Program-made: the position numbers and the translations under genes
Part shown: piece by piece, positions 32,433 through 44,277 of the stretch
Numbering within the stretch: the stretch's first letter is position 1
Layout: each line of letters begins with the position of its first letter
The notes under the pieces: generated by a model
Databases searched by the model: none
The model's input: only the letters and a program-made list of their open reading frames with translations
Told to the model about the DNA's origin: nothing
NCBI GenBank assembly: GCA_002099365.1
Contig: MSED01000015.1
Coordinates: 806,001-870,000, forward strand
Source: Phialophora verrucosa
Lineage: Eukaryota > Ascomycota > Eurotiomycetes > Chaetothyriales > Herpotrichiellaceae
Reading direction: 5' to 3'
DNA: 64,000 bases

Positions 32433-34699
32433 TCAGGCCATGACTATCCACTCCCACTTTGTGTCTAGTTTCTCCCACGCGTCCAGACTCAGCACGCATT
32501 CCCTCACCCCCTGCACCCTGCGCATGATCCCGTCTTTCGTTTCCACGTGCATAATATCCACGATGCCTCCGTGGGTGCGGTGCCACCATCGGGTATGTCC
32601 AAGCAGGATGAAATAGAGGTCATCGGGCTGAGATTCTCGGTATGCATGCGTCAAGAGAATATAGCAGACGTAGTTGCCATCCTTGTCGCGTACGTCGCGT
32701 GAGGGACTGCTTCGGTCCACGCCGGTGAGGCTGCCGACATGCTTGCCTCGGGCCTCTTCGCGGTCGACGCGCAAATGGATCGTCTGCGTCCAGAATCCGA
32801 GGGCGTGCGAGAGAGGAATTCCTGCTTGGGTGAAGCGCTGCCGTGCTTCTTGTAGCATCTTCTGCGGATCGGCGTTGTGCCAGCGCGTCCGTGACTCAGC
32901 ATAGTAGGCCGATCCGTCTCTGCTGATGTCGACGCTCGAGATCTCGGCCCAGTCGCTTTCCGCCTCATTCACAACATGCCATGCGACCTCCTTGCGCATC
33001 CGCGTGGCCGTTTTCGGGGAAATGTCGCCGGATACATACACATCCGACCACCAGCGCTGGTTGTCGTTGTCGTACGGGTTTCCATCGGAGCATGCGACAG
33101 CTTCATCCCACCCAGCCCACGACCAATAGGGAACCCTGTCCGCCGTTTCCATGGCGCTTCTTGCCAGAGAACTCCATGGAAGAATATGGCGGAGTCGAAG
33201 ATGGAGACAGGCATGCCCCAGTGAAACTCGCCTGCGAAATGCAGCGCCAGAGTGTTGAAGGGACCTTGCATGCAGTTGAGTCGATCTTTGTCGTAGCTGA
33301 GCTTCCGGCGAGCTTCCGGCCAAAGCCATACCCTAGATAGTAGTTGAACCTTTGGAGGGCCGTAAAGCTTGATGCGGCTTGACGCTGCCCCGAAACTGGC
33401 CGCTCAGCTCAATGGTCGTGCCGGGTGCAAGGCATTCGAGAACCATGCCCTCGGTCCAGATTGCGCACTCGCAGTTCCACGACATCTCTGGCCCGGTGAA
33501 GGTCAAGAGCCGATGACTGAGAATCTGTTCCTGCAACGTCCATGCTCGTTCGTTCCAGGCGCTCTTGTTGAGAGCGCTGGCGAACGAGATGAGACGATCG
33601 CGCTCGTTGAACCGTGTCTTGCCTATCCGTCGGCTGAACTGGCGCGTTCTGCGTGTGCCTTCACGAAGGCCCGGGATACCAGCGCGTGCATCATTGCCAG
33701 CCGCACAGACGATGGTCAGTTTGGCGTGCTTGTAGACTTTGTCCATGTGGCGGACCTGGGCGCTCATGTCGGTGTCACTGTCCTGGAAGATGAACAGTGC
33801 GTCGACCCAGAGAAACGCCCCTCCTAGGCGCTGTGTGAGCAGAATCGCATCGCGAATCGTCTGCGGCAAATGGTCGTCGGCAAGCGCGTTCCTATTGTAC
33901 AGATCCTTTGCAGTCGACTGCTTCAACTGCAGCCACACATCTGCCTCCTTGGGATCGCCCCAGCAGTAGGACAGCGCGTAGTACTCGACCGGCGCCGTTT
34001 TGGTGACGACGCATCGATTGTGAACGTCAACCATCCGCAGAGCGGTCTCACCCATGTCATGCCATGGTAAGGGCGTGCAGGTCGGCTGATGAAGGAGGTC
34101 GCATGCTCGCATCCACGAAGAGGCAAGCGAAAGATCAATCTGGCTTCCCAGTGGCCGGCTGGTGAATAGATTGTTTCGTGGGCTGAGGTTCCGGTTGTAC
34201 GCTTGGCTCACATTGCTCATGGAGTTCTCTCCGTTCTGCGCGGCCCATACGTTGTAATTGATTGCCTTCCGCTCGTATGTCTCGGGGATGCTGCTCCGCT
34301 CCTTGATGCGCTTCCATTTCCTGACCTTCAAGTCCTTGGCATCGAGACTTGAGTGTCGGGATTCGACCCCAGTGGTGTCCACGTCACCGTGCCCAAGTCC
34401 ACCTCCCACACATTGATGCGGCCGCACGGGCGGTCAAGGCTGAAAGGAGGCTCGAGGGCGATACTATCACGGAGTAACCTGGAGAGTGAACATCCCCACC
34501 CGCATTGGGTCGGTCCAGATTCGAGTTTATCGTCTCGCGGATCGTACATGCCCACCAAATGATAGCGACAGAATTGGCATATTGTGTGCTCCGGTAGCTC
34601 ATCTTTCGTGTCACATGGAGGTATGTGCCAAAGTTCCTCGCTGCTACAGTAGTCTGGATTAGCCAACCGGCAGAGCTGCTGGACCTTTGGCCAATACAA
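32433..34699 (-). pseudogene. Heterokaryon-incompatibility (HET) domain gene with broken frame
   Basis: HET proteins drive programmed cell death when unlike hyphae fuse. Coding-like sequence runs from about 34699 to a stop at 32433 but changes frame several times. The HET domain itself (about 34100-33450) is continuous: YYALSYCWGD, TIRDAILLTQRLGGAFLWVDAL, then NERAWTLQEQILSHRLLTF. The usual LCI(V/I)Q core reads LFIFQ here. Next, in another frame, come KLSYDKDRLNCMQG and FHWGMPVSIFDSAIFF; then WSWAGW in a third. An exact 11-bp tandem duplication (33299-33320) causes one shift. One base appears missing near 33124-33130, just before WSWAGW. Another change lies near 33370-33420, and one more is possible near 34340-34380. 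Unusual introns cannot be wholly excluded, but their signals are poor. Confidence 0.72.
33299..33320. repeat. Exact 11-bp tandem duplication inside the HET locus
   Basis: GAGCTTCCGGC occurs twice head to tail (33299-33309 and 33310-33320). Because 11 is not a multiple of three, it shifts the coding frame; ignoring one copy joins the flanking coding segments. Confidence 0.9.
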
Positions 34700-35381
34700 A
34701 GGACTACTACGCTACAATACATTGTGAGATATTCGAGGACGCTGGGTCGAACAAAGGCAGACCCCCATATTCATATTTCTACTTGGTGCTTGGTGACAAG
34801 GCTTTCAGGCCAGAACTCGCAACCCGACATTGTTGGCTGCCGATTCATTCCCATTCCCTGTCAGGTGCTTGTCCTGTCCTGCATTGACCTTTGGTGGAAT
34901 ATAGGAGCCCCTTCGTGAGCTGTCTGAATCATCTGTGAACGGGAAGTAGGAGGAACTCGGCTTTCCGCAATCTGAAGCACAGCAGAGCCTTAGGCTGCGC
35001 ATCTCATGCCATTCCCATTGTAGGCCCGAAGAGATGGGCTATCGCGTCGGCAGTTTGGTCGTTCATAAGTGATGCGAAGGGATGAAGCAGGGTAGGCTGC
35101 TGCTGCAGCTGAAGATCTCAAGTTTGTCAAGTCGAGGCTGAGACGAAGTTGAGCTAGGTCACCTGATTCTAGGGTAAAGCGGCGGGACATGCCAGATGCT
35201 CCTCACCGGAAGAACCTCGGTTGCCCAGGCGCGGAGCACCATCTCGCCCGCAGTCAATGTTGGCTTCCTGTCCACCGTTTGTTTGCCCGCTGTGAACTGC
35301 AGAGCCCAAATAGACTCACGCAAAACTCTTGCCGGTCTTTCACACTCTTTTTCCTTCGTCGGGTCCTCTCGTTGGTCCAAA
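34700..35381. other. Intergenic, HET locus / thioesterase
   Basis: About 680 bp between the start of the HET locus (minus) and the thioesterase gene (plus). No specific element recognised. Confidence 0.5.
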
Positions 35382-36467
35382 ATGGCCGGAAAGCATGCGC
35401 TGATTGTCCCTGCTCTGAAGAAGCACACTGCGACCGTGATCATGGCACACGGGTTGGGCGACAGGTGGGCACTTTGCAGCCCAATCCCATCTGCAAAAGA
35501 GAAAGATACACAAGGCTGACACGAGACATGCAGTGGAGCAGGCTGGTGAGTTGTATCTATTGGGTCTCCTGCACTAGCAGGTGTCGAGCGGCGGCCATGG
35601 GCTCATCGAAAGCAGGGTATCGCTGGCCGAAACCTGGCGGCGGCGGGGGAAGTTTGAAGACGTCAAATTTGTCTTTCCCAACGCTCCAAACATCCCCATC
35701 ACAGTGGTATGTTGCTGATACAGTACGCCTCGAGGGGGCAAAAGTCGAGCGCAGGAAAGCTGACGGAGGAGGTAGAACTTCGGCATGCGTATGCCCGGTT
35801 GGTACGATATCGTAAGGCGCCGCGAAGATGTTTGCAATCCTACCCTGCCTGCATATAACTACTTTGAACCGCCGCTTAGAGCACACGCAAGGGCTGATGA
35901 GACATGACATTGGGTGGGTTAGACCGACTTCTCCGACCTAAAGCAAGCTCACGACGAGCCCGGCATCCTCCGCTCACGTACCACATTCACGAAACTCATC
36001 ACCGATGAGATCGATGCTGGCATTCCGTCGAATCGAATAATCCTCGGCGGTTTCTCACAAGGTGGTGCCATTTCACTCTTCACTGGCGTCACAACACCGC
36101 ACAAGCTGGGTGGGGTTTTTGGGCTGAGTTGCTACTTGGTTCTTGGAGACAAGATCAAGGACTTTGCGAAAGAAGCGAACGAAGCGAACAAAGATACACC
36201 CTTCTTCATGGGCCATGGCGATGCAGATGAGGTGGTGAAGTATACATGGGGACAACAAACGGCGGAGGTGTTGAGGAAGGAATTGGGCCATAAGGTCGAG
36301 TTCAAGACGTATCAGTAAGTCCTCCTCATCCTCTTGGGACGATGCCCGTGAGGGATCGTGGCTGACAACGTTTGTGCAGTGGTTTGCCTCATTCAGCGGT
36401 CCCTGAGGAAATCGATGATTTGGAGGAGTTCATCAAGAAGTGTTTACCGGGAAGCGAGTCGTTGTGA
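35382..36467 (+). CDS. APT1: Acyl-protein thioesterase 1 (alpha/beta hydrolase), six exons
   Basis: Removes palmitate from S-acylated proteins such as Ras and G-alpha subunits; cytosolic. Exons 35382-35464, 35534-35545, 35616-35706, 35776-35811, 35923-36314 and 36380-36467 give 233 residues, the usual length of the family. Catalytic serine Ser119 in GGFSQGG, aspartate in GHGDADEVV, and histidine His209 in HGLPHS. Also visible: MAHGLGDSGAGW (oxyanion region), FVFPNAPNIPIT and MRMPGWYDI. Exon 2 is just 12 nt and exon 4 is 36 nt; both are needed to restore the family motifs. Introns are 65-111 bp. Confidence 0.95.
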
Positions 36468-36715
36468 CTAGATGATACTCTTGTCAAGCGAGGTCACTCC
36501 TGGCCCATGCTCGGCTTGGTGACACTGCTGGTTCTGATTGCATGTGCGCTCATTGGAAGGTCACGGGCGCGGCGCAAAAAGACTTAAGAGAACGTAAGGT
36601 TGGATGTTGGCGGCCAGACGGTACGGCTTCAACAGACAGTCTTCTATTGCAGACTATCTCCCTCTTCTGGGGTCTCCGTAACTTGACTCAGTCTCTGTTT
36701 TTCTCGGCATCGAAT

Positions 36716-37137
36716 TTATGCAGCACCCTCCTTGCGCTGGCCGGTATAGAAAGCTAGGCCGTAGGTGTTGGTCTTGAAAGTGATGACTGAGCCTTTGGGG
36801 AAGTAGAAGACATCACCAGCGACAGCCTAGAATTGAAAGTCAGTGAGGATCTCAAAGTTACGTGCCGGTAGTAAGTATTTACGTGAACTGATTGACCGGT
36901 CTCATCACTAATATCAAATTCTCCTTCTAGGATAATCTTCATCTCATGGTATGTGTAAGTGTAGACCAGAGGAGTGCCCTTTTCGAGTCTATAGATGCCG
37001 CAGCTGATGGGCTTCTCTGGGTCGATCTTGTCGTTGCTGGCAACGTCGCCAAGGTAAGCGTTCTCGTTGGCGATCAAGGGAGGCTTGAATTCAGATTGGA
37101 CTTTGGCGAAGTGTTTGAATGCTGGTGTGGAGCCCAT
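36716..37137 (-). CDS. EutQ-like single-domain cupin
   Basis: Small beta-barrel protein of the RmlC-like cupin family related to the EutQ C-terminal domain; function in fungi unknown. Exons 37137-36883 and 36826-36716 (56-bp intron, GTAAAT...TTCTAG) encode 121 residues. The first cupin motif appears as YTYHEMKIILEGEFDI with a conserved His and Glu (about residues 59-76). The second appears as GDVFYFPKGSVITF, with the proline and glycine turn but no clear metal-binding His, so metal binding may be partial. The ATG at 37137 is chosen because the open frame further upstream has no ATG. It is convergent to the thioesterase gene. Confidence 0.82.
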
Positions 37138-40100
37138 GGCTGGAGTTGTTGGAGTTTGGGGAACTTCGAGGGTCAGTTTGCCTGAATGAAACGCCCAGCG
37201 GTTTGACGGAACATCGACTGGGGCCTGTACTTCCTCCCGACAGGACACTTGGACTCACTTTATTGCTCTGTTCCTAGTAGTTATACGGACAACTGCGATC
37301 GGCCAACGAGACTTGCTTGCGTAGTTGCTTGAGGTCAGGCGAGCGGGTTTGGGGAAAGAGAATGCTGAAGCTGCAGACTGGTAGATAGTCGTCCAGGGAC
37401 GGGGCGCGAGCATCGACAAGATATACCTCTGAACTTCTCAGCTCCCTCTACCTACAATGTAAATCTTGCCGTGTGGGCTGTTGCCCCGAACATCAGCTAG
37501 GAGTTATCCAACACCCAAACAACGCGTTTTGAGGAAATGCATAAGGGATGACCCGGCGCGTCAACGTATCAGATTGCATCTTCTCACTGCTCTGTGTCAG
37601 ACGCGATGGGTTCGAGCCAGTCACAGCCTTGCAAAGGCAACGCAGAGATAGAAGCGCAGTGTATGATTGTACCGTATGAAGGGACAAAAATGCCCGAGAT
37701 GGTAAAGCTCTCGAAGATGGTTAACGAGAACGAATGGAAACTCACCGCGAGGGGTAAGTGGGATGGAGAAACAATAGGCCAATCACTCGAAGCCATCTCA
37801 CGATAAGGACGATAAGCCTTGGCTGGTGGCCGGTTACTGGGCATGTTTGTCACGTTTTGAATGCTCTTGCCCTCTGGGTCGATGTCGATACCGAGCGCTT
37901 CGTTGTCGGCGCAAGCAAGAATCCTGCGGGAGCGGGGTTAAGATGATTCAGCTCTAGCTGTTGTGCTTACGTGCGTGTATACGATGATGATCATGAATAA
38001 ATAGCCAGATCAAACACATTCCCAAAGAGGTACAAGGCTGGCTTACCGAACCGAGAGACAGTGCGATTTGCAAGTGAACAAAACTCCCTCCACCGGGCTC
38101 TGCGAGTGACTGCTCCATCTGCTGCTTTCGTTCTCTATCCAGGTCCATCCACCGCTTACGAGTACACCGGTTACTATCTTGCCATTCGTCTGCCAGTGTT
38201 GCCATCCTGGGAGAGGCCCAGCCTTGTCGGGACATGTCCGCTTCAACTCACGCGAAACTCAATTGAGCAATCATTTCCCCTCGTTCCATCCTCGGCACAG
38301 GCCCTGAAGCCCGTCATGCTCGTTTTCGACAAACCATTGTTATTTCCGGGCCCGCAGCGCCCGAGAGGTCTGCTGCTCCGTCACAGACTTTTCACACTTT
38401 GCCTCTTCCGGGTAGGAATCTCAAGAGGCAGACGATTGGTGACCGTCCCCCGTTGAGGGAGAGAAAAACTCGAGTGAGGGTACATACTGTACTGTGCGTG
38501 ACACCCCCGAACGACGATCCATCACTCATTTTGCAGGTGCGTGCCACTTCCCGGCGGGTCGCGATCGTTAATGTCACACACATATCACGAACGAGTACAG
38601 CGGCTTTGATTGCTGAACAATAAATATGTCTCATAACCATATCAACGATAGCATTCAGCGTGGGACGCTCAACGCACAGAATCCGCAAACCCCACCCAAG
38701 CCCGCAATGCTCACAGTACCTCGACTCGAGAACCACCTGCACCGTTCGGATCGCCTCGCTTTTACGATAAGATCCCCTTTGGCTTCCCTCTTCAGTATTC
38801 CCTTACAGGGAGGACAGGGACAAAGCTGCATTTAAATGCAAAGATTTCCCTCTCTTTCGCAGAGGGCCGGACTCCACAAGCTCACGACTGGCCTCAACGC
38901 CGCGGCCCTCTGTCATCCTGGCACTGGCTTTACTTCGACTCCAATAGACCGTTCTCCACACGCACCATGCAGCTGAATGGGCAATGCCACGGCTGTGGGA
39001 TTTCCATCCCATAAGAATATTTCCCCTCATTTTCTCCCACCCCAGCGAGTCCGGTGGCTTGTCTTCTTGTGTGCAAGGTATCTCGCACGCCATCCTGCTC
39101 GGAGCGAGTAGTTCACTTCTGGTGAGTCTTTCGACCGTCATACTGACGAATGATATCGTCCAGTCTCTTCCGTGTTCGTGTCGTCCACCTTGCGCTTGCA
39201 GAGCCATAGGAGCTCGCCGAACACAGCGTGGCACGCCGTTCCGGAAAATGCACGACCATGGGACTCACTACTGTGGCATGATGCCATCATGCCTTTTCGC
39301 CTCTGGCTGCAAGCCCCATACCTTATTGTACTGCTATACGAGGCATAGCCTCTGGTCCGAGCCTCGAGTGAACAATACTACCATCCCAGCGTTCCACCCG
39401 AGTCTATCCATCTTTCTCCATGCGAACCACCAATACATAAAACTTCCGACTCAGAGCAAAACTCTTGGTCGCAAAGACAGACCTGAGCTCGCACTTCGCT
39501 CCTACCTCATATTTTTACTCCTTTGAACAAAACCTCGAAACTCCACTTCTAAGTTCTCCTTGGTGACATGATCGCAGGGGCCTGACCTGACTTTCCCCCG
39601 AAAACCTCATTGACCTAGGTTCCCGCCTCTGCCGCGCCTCTGCTCGTACTTCTACGAAAGACTCCCGGGCTCGACTCCGATTGCCACTCTCTTGACCGCT
39701 CACAAGAGAAGGAAAAACAATAATAATTCAGTTCTAGACCAAAGCAACGTCAAAGAGTTTCGGCTACGTGCTGACCAGAGAACAAAGACAAAACCCAGTT
39801 TCCCCACACTTTTTGCTCCGCTCGTCCACGGTCTATTACAATACCTCTCTTCACCACCTCTTTCTATAATAGCTTCGGCGAAAAACATTCTATCTGATTA
39901 CTTTATACCACACACATCCTCTTCCTCCGACCTCGCCTTCGACCTCTAGACCGGGTCTCGGACGTGACAGAAAGACGAGCCGACAGCACCATCTGGACTC
40001 TCTAGAGGAACCCCTAGGAAGGATCCCTCCCAAGGCAACACCCCAAAAAAGAAGCAGCGGACATCCCGCGCGTGAAAAAGGCCCCGGCAACCCCAGAGCA

Positions 40101-40982
40101 GCAACGACAACCCTGGACTGCGACATACCCTATCCGTGAGACCTGGGACCCGCCCGTCTTGTAAACCTCGCCCAAGCACCTTCGCAACATCCGAGGACCT
40201 GAAGCGACAAGAGATCAGCGGTTGACTGTAAAGACCTGGACGCCGAGAGAACTCCATTGCGACCGGGGCCGTGAAAGCAGCCATCCGCGCCACGCCACGC
40301 GCAACATATGATACAGTACAGGATCCCTGGAGCGCCGACATCGTAACTCGCCGGCAATGGGGACCTGACATCGCCCGTGCTGATCTGAACATAAAAGCCT
40401 CGCGACATCTCTGTGGTTTGACCCGGTGTTGTTCGTCGCTACGCCACATCCACGTACGCCATTGATTGCGTCTTGTAAAGACTGTACGACGTTCCAGATA
40501 CGGCACTGCATCAGAATCACAGCGATAAATGTGCAGCTCGCGTCAAAAGTCAATTTCGATCCAGTTTGCGGAGACACCGTATTCGTAACGCTTTACCCGA
40601 TATTGCAAAGAGAGCCTGAGCGACCCAAATTACCAAAGCAGTATTACTCCAGAGCACCTTTACACCGGACCGACAATTGTCCTAGGGACCACAGACCCGC
40701 GCGCCAAAGCACCGTCACGCACTGGGAGCATTGACCTAGCCAGCCGCCCTCTGTCAAACGCCATCCAAGTCCCTCAATCCAAGCGCCTCGCCAAAAGAAA
40801 AGGCATAAGCTCTGCCTCGGAACCCCATATCTCGTCACTCAGGGCGTGAAAGCGTCAAGTCGTTACAAGCGGCCACCCAAGAACTACAGCCACAGCCACC
40901 GCCCGCATAGCTGCTGTCACTCAGAAACATATCTCAAAACAGTCAAATCTCCCATCAATAAAGCTGACGGCAATAGAACAAG
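37138..40982. other. 3.8-kb gene-poor stretch
   Basis: No gene with recognisable domains. Two points stand out. A short coding-like frame at 37606-37753 sits between a good acceptor (TGTGTCAG) and a perfect GTAAGT donor, and may be part of a small gene. From about 39500 to 40982 the DNA is rich in C, A and short exon-like segments, as expected of a long leader for the 40983 gene. No mobile-element repeats or terminal inverted repeats were seen. Confidence 0.5.
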
Positions 40983-41489
40983 ATGTCGGCCTCGTTAGAT
41001 CTTCACCCCCAAAGCAAACGGAACAAACCCACTCCCACTCCCACTGCACCTTTGTCTCCCGTCGCCATGTCGAGAATGAGCCAAAGCACGGAGCTCGATG
41101 AGTATACCGCCAGCATGCGGACTTATCTGGCCAGTATCGAGAATCGGGCAAGTGCTAACCGCAAGAGAGCCGCGGACCACGAACCCAACAGAAGCACAGG
41201 AAGAGGTGAAAGCGAGGGTGGTAGTGGGAGGGAAAAGTCGCCCGAGTTTCGCTGGATGGATCTCGACAGCCTGAGGAAAGAGCATGGAACCGTGACCCAC
41301 AGTCTCCCTGCTGGGACCGAGACCCGGGTATCGAAGAGCGTTGCAAAGTCGGTCAATCACCATCACCACGCTGGAAAAGATACACGCCAGCATCATCGAG
41401 ACTATCGGACTGCCAGCCCGGTAGGAAAGGCAATGTCGAGTAAGAGACATCCGGTACATGCTGGTGCGAAATCAACCGAGAAAAACTAA
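40983..41489 (+). CDS. Hypothetical basic protein, 168 residues
   Basis: Not recognised. Intact frame from ATG 40983 (AAGATGTC context) to 41489. The protein is hydrophilic and basic. It has a Pro/Thr-rich start, one probable helix (about 35-62, TELDEYTASMRTYLASIENRASANRKRA), a Gly/Ser/Glu-rich linker, the segment EFRWMDLDSLRKEHG near 88-102, and a His/Lys-rich end with four consecutive histidines. There is no signal peptide or membrane helix. Support is codon-like composition and a leader-like upstream region. It is convergent to the second Zn2Cys6 gene, 21 bp away. Confidence 0.5.
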   Translation: MSASLDLHPQSKRNKPTPTPTAPLSPVAMSRMSQSTELDEYTASMRTYLASIENRASANRKRAADHEPNRSTGRGESEGGSGREKSPEFRWMDLDSLRKEHGTVTHSLPAGTETRVSKSVAKSVNHHHHAGKDTRQHHRDYRTASPVGKAMSSKRHPVHAGAKSTEKN

Positions 41490-41510
41490 GGGCGCCCGCG
41501 TTAGTTGTCT

Positions 41511-44277
41511 TTACATAACCATCAAAATGCGTGGATGAGGCGTCAAAAGATCACCAGCGTAAAGGAAGGAATGCCACGTACCTTCCCAGCCCCGATCGGC
41601 CATGACGCCTAGCCAATGCAAATGGCCTCGCACTGTGTACTCTCGTTCCAGTTGATCTGGCGAGATTATGTCACTCGTTTGGCGTCGAGGCAATGAGATA
41701 GATGGCATATTCAACGATGTGCTTGGCATGCCATTCCCATTGCCCATGCCATCTGTGGTCACGCGACGTCTGAGTGACCTCCCGGGCAAATCTAGCTCTT
41801 CCGATACTCCAGACTGCTGACGTTGAGGCTGACTGTTGTTGCGAACGAACAGACCATTGTCACCGATTGCGCCAGTATCGACCGTGTGTGCCTTCCTCTT
41901 GAGTCCAGGTGGAACATCCAGCACGGGTGGGACAAAATTGCCACCTGGTACGCCACGACTTGCGTACTGTCTGAGCAGCCTGTTTGCCTTTTCACTCTCA
42001 TATGCATCTCTGCGGTGCCAAACTTCTTGTACGACGCTCCAACAAGAGTTTACATTGCCAATTTTGAGCCGAGTAATCATGGCCCCCCAGCGCTGCGTCA
42101 CCCAATTTCTGTCCTCCGGGTCGGTGACTTCGCAACTGGCTGCAAAGAGAGGGAAGATTTGGACAATGGTCGCTCGCGACGACAGAGGAACGGAAGCTAG
42201 CGTCACCAGCACCTTTTTAGCCAGCGAAAATGCTGGATCACTGGGGATCTCGGGCACTGCCTGGTGAAGATAGAGCAATGTAGCGTATCGGTAGGCTTCT
42301 GCCGTTTGAATCGAATGTTGAACCTCTGAGTTGGGATCCTCTGGCCGCTCAAAGACCAGGACATTTGGCACTTGCCATTGTTGTAATTGCTCCTTCAGCT
42401 CCATGGCGGTTGAGACAACAGTGAGAGAATTAGATTCCGTTTTCCGTACGCGCTGGATGAGATTCGCAACGCGACCAATCAAGGGGAAAAGAGTTGTGGC
42501 ACATCCCATGAGTGGATCAACTTCAACTTGGTCCCCGTATGATGCATTAACAGTTGCGAGGATCTCCTCGAAATTGAGATCATGGGCTTCCTCTAGGGAT
42601 GTCAAGCGAGCGATGACATCCATGTAGACGAAAGTGTTGCAGAGAAACTTCAGTCTGTTCGCATCCTGGGTTGTCATCTGCCCCAATCGCATATCTCGCC
42701 TGTGTTTCACTACCGCATTGTTGACCATGACTTTTGCGCCGCGGAGGTGCTGCACACCCGTGCTCACATGACGATCCCACCCTTCGCCGAAAGCTAGCGC
42801 CAAAGAAGTCGCCAATGCCGAGTCCAACCGCATGTTCTCAATCTCAGAAGCGAGGCGTTTGATGGCCTTGGTCATGTGAGCCATTCCAGGTACATGCAAA
42901 TTCGGCACCTCATGTGCGCCATGAAAAGCCGTCATAGAAGAGATAGCATGGTACAACGCAGGGGACTCTCGAGCCAGTGGCCAGATCAAAGTGCGCCACG
43001 GGTTTTCGGTTGGGCCGTCCTTGACAGACAGAATGCCGCAGGTTTGTTTGTCGAAGCGGAGCATGAGCATTTCTGGCGACGAGGCGTCAAGTGAGGGCTG
43101 AGCGAGAAGCGTCATATCACTGGACCTGGACGACGCGGTAGACGTCTCGCTCGGCGTGGGTGAAGGTGCACGGAACTCTTGAAAGTCAGGATTGGAGAGT
43201 GCGGGATCCAGAAGGGACGAGGGCGTGGGACGCTGCAGGGCCGCAGACGTAGCGATGGCGTCAGATCTAATGATCTCTTCGTCGAAGTCCTCATCCATCA
43301 TCATCTCGGTGCCCAGAGATAGTGGTGGATGTATTTCTCGTGTCCCCAGTGACTGCTCCATGTCTGTGTCCGACAGAAGAAGATCGAGCAACTTGGGCGA
43401 GCCCGGGGAGAACGACTTGGCACTATTGCTGTCGTTGGCAGAGGACCTCGTGGTGGTGGTGGTTAGACTGTATGGATCAATCGTATCGCCAAATGTTACA
43501 CTTGGAGAGATGCCCTCGACCTCGAATGCAGGCATGAAGACAGAATCTGGCGTCAAATTCAAAGGCGTTGACTGTCCGTTGCTGAAGTTGAAATCTCCCT
43601 GTCGTTCCGGGCTTGATGTCAGGCTCTGATCCCGGCCTTCATGCTGATCCTGAAATGCATGAGCGGCGGTTTCGAAAGCGGAATGCAGGCCTGGTGACCA
43701 TGTCTGCGACGGATGGGAGCCCTCGGCGCTGACATGCGTGGACTCTGGTCGGCCGCCGCTTGTAATATGAAGGGGTTGTGTAACATTTTGGCTTGAAGAA
43801 AACGAATTCGATCGAAAGGCCTTTCTCTTTGCAGTGGGTCTTGCCGCGAAGGTGGTTTCCTCGAATGTTCTCCATTTGTAGTCTTTCTTATATCCTTCAC
43901 ACACCACACTTCTCTTCTGGCACTGCACACAAGAGGGTTTTGTCTCGTCGCATTTCAGTCGTTTCTTCTTGCAAGTCATACAACCTTTGGCACGAATAGG
44001 TCAGTTAAACAACTCTTAACACGCAAGGTTGTGTTGAGCCAGTCGGAGCTTGCATCGCAGAAAAGGTTGTATATCGATCGCCATACGTACCATTTCGGCT
44101 CTTGCTCTGCTTAGGTTTTGTCACCGCCCCATCTTGAACCGACTTGTTCGCTGGCTTAGGAGGAGCATTGACTTTAGGCTTGGTTGCAGGCGCCTTTTTC
44201 GGTTGCACAGCCGGCGCGGGGGTGAGAATGGGAGACTTTCTTAGGAAAACGGACGGAGAAGGGATCTGGACCTCCAT
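41511..44277 (-). CDS. Zn2Cys6 transcription factor with fungal-specific regulatory domain (2)
   Basis: Gal4-type regulator; targets unknown. Exon 1 (44277-44091) and exon 2 (43984-41511) are joined by a 106-bp intron (GTACGT...GCCAAAG), giving 886 residues. The intron splits the DNA-binding motif: RNG, then CMTCKKKRLKCDETKPSCVQC, then CEGYKKDYKWR (about residues 62-100). The exon 1 tail is Pro/Lys-rich. A long Ser/Pro-rich region follows. The middle-homology domain is at about 390-720, beginning LIWPLARESPALYHAISSMTAFHG, as in regulators related to Acr-2. The stop at 41511 may not be the true end: a GTACGT donor occurs after GWEG near 41580, with a CTAAC branch site and TTAG acceptor downstream, so the last 20 residues are uncertain. 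Confidence 0.9.

Noticed and set aside
37600..37625. GGTTCGAGCC, resembling a tRNA T-loop
   Set aside because: The flanking bases do not form a 5-bp T stem and no acceptor or anticodon arms can be folded around it.
38984..39526. 180-codon plus-strand frame in the gene-poor stretch
   Set aside because: Cys/His/Ser-rich, erratic composition and no recognisable motif; it looks like chance.
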